DNA from: Oscillospiraceae bacterium
GTDB lineage: Bacteria; Bacillota; Clostridia; Oscillospirales; Acutalibacteraceae
Length of the DNA stretch: 10,193 nucleotides
Reading direction: 5' to 3'
Assembly (NCBI GenBank): GCA_022508705.1
Contig: JAFLUO010000069.1
Coordinates: 1-10,193 of the forward strand
The translations under genes were made by a program, and so were the position numbers. Under the pieces are notes generated by a model. That model was given only the letters and a program-made list of their open reading frames with translations, made no database searches and was not told where the DNA came from. This document shows, piece by piece, positions 7,110 through 10,193 of the stretch (positions within the stretch are counted from its first letter, which is position 1; every line of letters starts with the position of its first letter).

Positions 7110-7138
7110 ATTATACCATAGTATGTATTAAATATCAA
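7110..7138 (-). promoter_or_regulatory. Sigma-A-type promoter for the ruvC operon
   Basis: On the minus strand the -35 box TTGATA (7138-7133) and the -10 box TATAAT (7115-7110) are separated by exactly 17 bp. The -10 box carries the extended TGn element (TGGTATAAT). Five of six -35 bases and all six -10 bases match the housekeeping sigma consensus. Transcription should begin near 7102-7104, giving a leader of about 22 nt before the ruvC GTG. It lies after the der terminator-like hairpin, so the nine genes from ruvC to truA can be transcribed independently of der. I see no GAAC-N4-GTTC LexA box in or beside it. Confidence 0.85.
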
Positions 7139-7141
7139 GAA

Positions 7142-7171
7142 AAACATTGTCTGTTCACAGTTAAAATGTTT
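7142..7171 (-). repeat. AT-rich inverted repeat just upstream of the ruvC promoter
   Basis: The 7-base arms AAACATT and AATGTTT (7165-7171 and 7142-7148) flank a 16-base centre that itself contains the short palindrome CTGTGAACAG. On the minus strand the second arm runs straight into a T-run (TTTTTC), so it could be a weak second terminator for der read-through. It could also be an operator, since its edge is 4 bp from the -35 box. It may be chance in AT-rich DNA. Only the symmetry is observed. Confidence 0.35.
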
Positions 7172-7210
7172 ATATTCATTACTTAGTGTAAACGCCTCAC
7201 AAATCGACAA

Positions 7211-7243
7211 AATTTTAGCCGTATACTCAAAAAGCATACGGCT
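7211..7243 (-). terminator. Terminator-like hairpin after der
   Basis: Starting 17 nt after the der stop, the minus strand forms a 10-bp stem AGCCGTATGC / GTATACGGCT with one G-U pair and a TTTTTGA loop (arms at 7234-7243 and 7217-7226). It is followed by AAAATTTTG. The stem is convincing, but the U-run is short and displaced by four A residues, so termination may be partial. No U-run follows on the plus strand, so it is not bidirectional. It separates the der block from the ruvC promoter. Confidence 0.6.
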
Positions 7244-7260
7244 TAGAAAAACTGATAATC

Positions 7261-8592
7261 TTATTTTTTATTATTTTTATCTCTTTCACGGATTACAAAT
7301 TTTGTGGGTGTGCCCTCAAGACCGAATACCTCACGGATTTGGTTATCAAGATAACGCTGATAACTGTAATGGAAAAGGTCTTTGTTATTTACAAAGCATA
7401 CGAACGTTGGCGGTCTTGTTGACGCCTGAGTCATATAATAAATTTTGAGCCTCTTGCCCTTGTCCGTAGGTGGCTGAACACGGGCAGTAGCAGATGCTAA
7501 AACATCGTTTAGTTTGCCCGTTGAAATACGCATTGCATTTTGCGTATCGACATATTTAATAAGCTCAAAAAGGCGGTCTATCCTCTGCCCCGTTTTTGCG
7601 GAAATAAAGATAATCGGGGCATAGCTCATAAACGAAAAGTCGTTCATAAGCTTTTTGCGGAAAGAATCCATTGTTTTTCCGTCTTTTTCAACTAAATCCC
7701 ATTTGTTTACGGCAATGATTGACGCTTTTCCGAGCTCATGGGCAATGCCAGCAACCTTGGAATCCTGCTCAGTAAAGCCTTCGGTTGCATCTATCATAAT
7801 TACGCACACATTCGCTCTTTCAACTGCCATGCGGGCACGGATAACTGAATACTTTTCTATTGCATCGTCTACCCTGCTTTTTCTGCGAAGCCCTGCCGTA
7901 TCAATAAACACAAAAGAGCCGTATTCATTTTCAACGAAGGTGTCCGTTGCATCACGGGTGGTGCCTGCAATGTCGGAGACAATCATTCTCTCTTCGCCAG
8001 TAATTTTATTGACAAGGGAAGATTTGCCTGCGTTCGGCTTGCCTATAACCGCTACCTTTACGGTATCGCCTTCCTCTTCGGAGTCAGAATTTTCGGGAAG
8101 ATACTCTAAAACCGCATCAAGCAAATCACCCGTTCCGTGACCGTGAACTGCTGAAATCTGAATCGGGTCGCCAAGCCCCAAATTATAAAACTCATAAAAT
8201 TCGGCAGGCGGTTCACCGAGAGAGTCGGACTTATTTACACAAAGGACTATGGGCTTGCCGCTTTTTTGAAGCATTGCGGCAATCTCTTCATCAGTTGCAA
8301 CTACGCCTGTGCGAATATCCGTAACAAAAATAATTACGTCGGCGCTGTCAATGGCAAGCTGAGCCTGACGGCGCATCTGCGAAAGAATTATATCGTCAGA
8401 ATAAGGCTCAATACCGCCTGTATCAATAAGAAGCATCTCACGCCCCAGCCACTCACAGTCGCCGTAAATTCGGTCACGGGTAACGCCCGGGGTATCGTCA
8501 ACAATGGCAAGTCTTTGACCGCATAGCTTATTAAAAAGTGTTGATTTGCCCACATTTGGTCTGCCCACAACGGCTACAACAGGTTTTGCCAT
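7261..8592 (-). CDS. der: Ribosome biogenesis GTPase Der (EngA)
   Basis: Der is an essential double-GTPase needed for 50S subunit assembly. The 443-residue protein has two G domains and a C-terminal KH-like domain. G domain 1: G1 GRPNVGKS (10-17), DTPGVTRD (33-40), G3 DTGG (57-60), G4 NKSD (120-123). After an acidic linker (about 166-176, rich in Glu/Asp/Ser) comes G domain 2: G1 GKPNAGKS (184-191), AGTTRD (209-214), DTAG (231-234), G4 NKWD (296-299). The KH-like domain spans about 350-438. A longest-ORF start would be the GTG at 8598, but it has only 1 nt between it and GGAGG. The ATG at 8592 has ideal 7-nt spacing and gives the standard MAKPVVAVVGRPNVGKST start, so I chose it. It lies 2 nt after the DUF512 gene stop. 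The DUF512-der pair is common in Clostridia. A hairpin follows the stop. Confidence 0.97.
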   Translation of the reverse strand: MAKPVVAVVGRPNVGKSTLFNKLCGQRLAIVDDTPGVTRDRIYGDCEWLGREMLLIDTGGIEPYSDDIILSQMRRQAQLAIDSADVIIFVTDIRTGVVATDEEIAAMLQKSGKPIVLCVNKSDSLGEPPAEFYEFYNLGLGDPIQISAVHGHGTGDLLDAVLEYLPENSDSEEEGDTVKVAVIGKPNAGKSSLVNKITGEERMIVSDIAGTTRDATDTFVENEYGSFVFIDTAGLRRKSRVDDAIEKYSVIRARMAVERANVCVIMIDATEGFTEQDSKVAGIAHELGKASIIAVNKWDLVEKDGKTMDSFRKKLMNDFSFMSYAPIIFISAKTGQRIDRLFELIKYVDTQNAMRISTGKLNDVLASATARVQPPTDKGKRLKIYYMTQASTRPPTFVCFVNNKDLFHYSYQRYLDNQIREVFGLEGTPTKFVIRERDKNNKK

Positions 8593-8594
8593 TT

Positions 8595-9911
8595 TCACAC
8601 CTCCAATATTTTTTGCATTGTTTCGGACACGCTCTCCGAAACGGGAATTATATTTACATTAAGCTCTTTACTCGCTTGCGTTATCGTTATATCATCAAGG
8701 AAAATGCTTTCGCACTCCTCCTGATAAGAGCCGATTACCATATTTGACGAAATAAAAAGAGCCTGTCCTAAGTTTTTTCCTTTTAACTGATTGATTAAAT
8801 CCTGACCCGTAATAAGACCTGCAACGGTTATGCTCTCCCCAAAGAAATTATTATTTATTTCATAAACATTTACACGGAGTTTAGGAATATTTTTTTCTAT
8901 TTTCTTTGCGAAGTCGCACATTAACGGATAAGCCGCCGTTCCCGTTGCAAAGGAAACGGTTTTTTCCTTTTCACAGACAAAATTCTCACCGGGATTTTCA
9001 AAATAATCGAGATATTCGGTTTTAAATGACGTCCACATACCGACGCCGTTTTCGATTTGAGGATAATCCTCATAAAAATCTTCCTGGGGCAAAGGTCGCC
9101 CAGCTTTTAAGTAAAATTCATCGGCAGGGTAGCAAAGACGGGTTCCGTTTTTCTCTTTAAACTCGTCGCCGAATTTTTCCATTATATCAATAACATTGCC
9201 TGCCGTTTCTTTAGTAAAGGGACTAAGTTTTTCAAGCCCTTCACGGTATTTTGTAAGCCCCACGGGCACCGCCGCAATGCTTGACACCGCCGGATAAAGC
9301 TTTGAAAGCTCTGAAAGTGAATATTTTAACTCTTCACCGTCATTAAACCCCGGGCAGAGAACGAGCTGAGTGTTCATTTTTATGCCGGCCTCGGCAAAGC
9401 GTTTTATTATTTCAAGGGACTCCCCTGCTTCCGGATTTTTCATCATACGCACACGAAGCTCGGGATTCATTGTATGAACGGAGATATTGACGGGGCTTAT
9501 GTGCATTTTTATAATTCGTTCAATTTCATGTTCAGAAAGGTTTGTAAGAGTTATGTAATTTCCAAAAAGGAAAGAAAGACGGGAGTCGTCATCTTTAAAA
9601 TAAAGAGTTTTTCGCATACCCTTTGGTAACTGGTCTATAAAGCAGAAAATGCACTTGTTTTTGCACCCCTGCTGTTTGTCCATAAGATATGTTTCAAACT
9701 CAAGACCGCATTTTTCTTTTGTTGTTTTGACTGTTTTTCTCTTGTTATCGCATAAAAATTCAAGGGTTACCTTGCCATCAGTCATATAAAAGTCGTAATC
9801 TAATACGTCTTCTATTTCATTGCCGTCAACAGACAAAAGAATATCGCCCGAACGAACGCCCGACAAACCGCATTTTGAAAACTTTTTTACATTTTTAATT
9901 TTAACAGGCAA
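8595..9911 (-). CDS. PDZ / radical SAM / DUF512 protein (TTG start)
   Basis: This is a conserved protein of unknown reaction. The 438 residues show a PDZ-like N-terminus (about 5-55, with GLSGVRSGDILLSVDG), then a radical-SAM 4Fe-4S motif C83xxxC87xxC90 in QGCKNKCIFCF, and TIM-barrel-type segments (YITLTNL, SPVNISVHT, NTQLVLCPGFND). The C-terminal DUF512 region (about 222-425) has YPADEFYLKAGRPLP (261-275), TGTAAYP (323-329), FFGESITVAGLITGQD (356-371) and FLDD (405-408 region). The start is TTG at 9911: AAGGGGGTG at 9917-9925 has 7-nt spacing from its G-run, translation begins at the family's usual short N-terminus, and the next Met is residue 43. Its last codons carry the der Shine-Dalgarno, so it is co-translated with der. 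That coupling hints at a link to ribosome or rRNA maturation, but this is inference. Related annotations such as FeS oxidoreductase are only predictions. Confidence 0.9.
   Translation of the reverse strand: MPVKIKNVKKFSKCGLSGVRSGDILLSVDGNEIEDVLDYDFYMTDGKVTLEFLCDNKRKTVKTTKEKCGLEFETYLMDKQQGCKNKCIFCFIDQLPKGMRKTLYFKDDDSRLSFLFGNYITLTNLSEHEIERIIKMHISPVNISVHTMNPELRVRMMKNPEAGESLEIIKRFAEAGIKMNTQLVLCPGFNDGEELKYSLSELSKLYPAVSSIAAVPVGLTKYREGLEKLSPFTKETAGNVIDIMEKFGDEFKEKNGTRLCYPADEFYLKAGRPLPQEDFYEDYPQIENGVGMWTSFKTEYLDYFENPGENFVCEKEKTVSFATGTAAYPLMCDFAKKIEKNIPKLRVNVYEINNNFFGESITVAGLITGQDLINQLKGKNLGQALFISSNMVIGSYQEECESIFLDDITITQASKELNVNIIPVSESVSETMQKILEV
8600..8604 (-). promoter_or_regulatory. Shine-Dalgarno site that sets the der start
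   Basis: GGAGG sits in the last sense codons of the DUF512 gene (TTG GAG GTG TGA). It is 7 nt from the ATG at 8592 but only 1 nt from the in-frame GTG at 8598. This spacing rules in the ATG and shortens the protein by two residues relative to the longest reading frame. Confidence 0.8.
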
Positions 9912-9916
9912 AGTAA

Positions 9917-9925
9917 CACCCCCTT
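9917..9925 (-). promoter_or_regulatory. Shine-Dalgarno site supporting the DUF512 gene TTG start
   Basis: AAGGGGGTG lies 5 nt from the TTG at 9911 (7 nt from the end of the G-run). It is the only ribosome-binding sequence near the conserved N-terminus and supports initiation at a rare TTG codon, which may keep the protein at low level. Confidence 0.7.
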
Positions 9926-9937
9926 CAAGACACGACT

Positions 9938-9970
9938 AAAAGGCGGGGAAGAAAATACCTCTCCGCCTTT
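9938..9970 (-). terminator. Terminator-like hairpin between rpmF and the DUF512 gene
   Basis: On the minus strand AAAGGCGG (9970-9963) pairs with CCGCCTTT (9946-9939) in an 8-bp GC-rich stem. Two more pairs follow after an A-C mismatch. The 3' arm ends in a run of four T (CCGCCTTTTAG). It begins 17 nt after the rpmF stop. The U-run is short, so partial termination that lowers downstream DUF512-der expression relative to rpmF is plausible. No promoter is evident between this hairpin and the DUF512 start, so those genes probably rely on read-through. Confidence 0.55.
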
Positions 9971-9982
9971 CTAATCAGAAAG
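9967..9982 (-). repeat. Small hairpin overlapping the rpmF terminator stem
   Basis: On the minus strand CTTTCT, a GATT loop and AGAAAG form a 6-bp hairpin directly after the rpmF stop. Its 3' arm shares bases 9967-9970 with the 5' arm of the GC-rich hairpin, so the two structures cannot fully form together. Only the pairing is seen; the weak A/T-rich stem may be of no consequence. Confidence 0.35.
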
Positions 9983-9987
9983 AAAAA

Positions 9988-10176
9988 TTAAGCCTCTTCT
10001 TTAATTGCAACGATCTGTCTGCCTTTGTATTTGCCGCATTCGCCGCATACTCTGTGAGGCCTTTTATAAGCGCCGCACTCAGGGCACTTAACAAGCTCGG
10101 GAGCATTCATCTTCCAAACGTTTGAACGTCTCTTGTCTCTTCTTGCTTTTGAAACTCTTCTCTTCGGTACTGCCAT
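9988..10176 (-). CDS. rpmF: 50S ribosomal protein L32 (zinc-binding form)
   Basis: L32 (bL32) is a small protein of the large ribosomal subunit. The 62-residue sequence starts MAVPKRRVSKARRDKRRSN, the standard L32 N-terminus, and is strongly basic. It carries a four-cysteine zinc ribbon, C31PEC34 and C44GEC47, so it is the zinc-containing (C+) form. The longest reading frame would begin at a GTG at 10185 and add three residues (MLK). The ATG at 10176 gives the family start, and the near-perfect AAGGAGGTG site at 10183-10191 is 6 nt upstream of it (8 nt from AGGAGG), so the ATG is right. The gene's promoter and upstream neighbours are outside the window. Downstream lie a terminator-like hairpin and then the DUF512 gene. 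In many Bacillota rpmF instead precedes plsX. Confidence 0.97.
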   Translation of the reverse strand: MAVPKRRVSKARRDKRRSNVWKMNAPELVKCPECGAYKRPHRVCGECGKYKGRQIVAIKEEA

Positions 10177-10182
10177 TTTCAG

Positions 10183-10191
10183 CACCTCCTT
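10183..10191 (-). promoter_or_regulatory. Strong Shine-Dalgarno site setting the rpmF start
   Basis: AAGGAGGTG matches nine consecutive bases of the sequence complementary to the 16S rRNA 3' end. It overlaps the in-frame GTG at 10185, which therefore cannot be the start, and is correctly spaced for the ATG at 10176. The strength suits a highly expressed ribosomal protein. Confidence 0.85.
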
Positions 10192-10193
10192 AT

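Noticed and set aside
7142..7171. Possible LexA SOS box in the der-ruvC gap (GAAC ... GTTT around the palindrome)
   Set aside because: The half-sites are 7 bp apart and the second is GTTT rather than GTTC; the Bacillota box needs GAAC-N4-GTTC, so it does not qualify.
7172..7195. Second promoter candidate TTTACA / TATAAA upstream of ruvC
   Set aside because: The spacing between the hexamers is only 12 bp, far from the 16-18 bp needed; the promoter at 7110-7138 is much better.
7655..8140. 161-codon open frame on the plus strand within der
   Set aside because: It is antisense to an intact, fully motif-supported der and shows no recognisable domain; its Ser/Ile-rich composition reflects the complement of the der codons.
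1..10193. A hidden novel defence, mobile or RNA-based system
   Set aside because: Every stretch is occupied by recognisable core genes on one strand. The only gaps above 50 bp (9912-9987 and 7081-7260) hold ordinary terminator and promoter signals. No repeats, integrase, transposase or nuclease cassette is present.

Overview
The window is a compact, all-minus-strand stretch of core bacterial genes. Low G+C, Shine-Dalgarno-led genes packed end to end, the ecfA1-ecfA2-ecfT-truA order, a four-cysteine L32, a radical-SAM/DUF512 gene directly before der, and a clostridial-style RuvA N-terminus all suggest a Bacillota genome, most likely class Clostridia. The family assignment below that level is a guess. 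I see no insertion sequence, phage gene, CRISPR array, tRNA, rRNA or toxin-antitoxin pair.

Read in the direction of transcription (from 10193 down to 1), there are two blocks. Block one is rpmF (ribosomal protein L32), then a 76-bp gap holding a terminator-like hairpin, then the radical-SAM/DUF512 gene and der (ribosome-assembly GTPase). It ends at a hairpin just after the der stop. Block two begins in the 180-bp der-ruvC gap, the longest non-coding stretch here. A near-consensus housekeeping promoter (TTGATA, 17 bp, TGGTATAAT) fires about 22 nt upstream of ruvC. It is followed by nine closely spaced or overlapping genes: ruvC, ruvA, ruvB (Holliday-junction resolvasome), glmM (phosphoglucosamine mutase), a COG1092-like SAM methyltransferase, ecfA1, ecfA2, ecfT (the energizing module of ECF vitamin transporters) and truA (tRNA pseudouridine synthase, cut by the window edge).

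Functionally the window combines ribosome and tRNA maturation (L32, Der, TruA, probably the methyltransferase), recombinational repair (RuvABC), the cell-wall precursor pathway (GlmM) and micronutrient uptake (ECF module without a local substrate-binding S component). Junctions within block two are -32 to +31 nt, and most Shine-Dalgarno sites lie in the end of the preceding gene, so translational coupling is likely.

I did not find an undescribed system. The points worth a second look are small: a methyltransferase that seems to lack the Cys motif of its m5C relatives, a conserved DUF512 enzyme of unknown chemistry, a variant coupling motif in EcfT, mutually exclusive hairpins after rpmF, and an AT-rich inverted repeat abutting the ruvC promoter. 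Several starts are non-ATG (ruvC GTG, DUF512 TTG), and two longest-ORF starts (der, rpmF) should be moved downstream.
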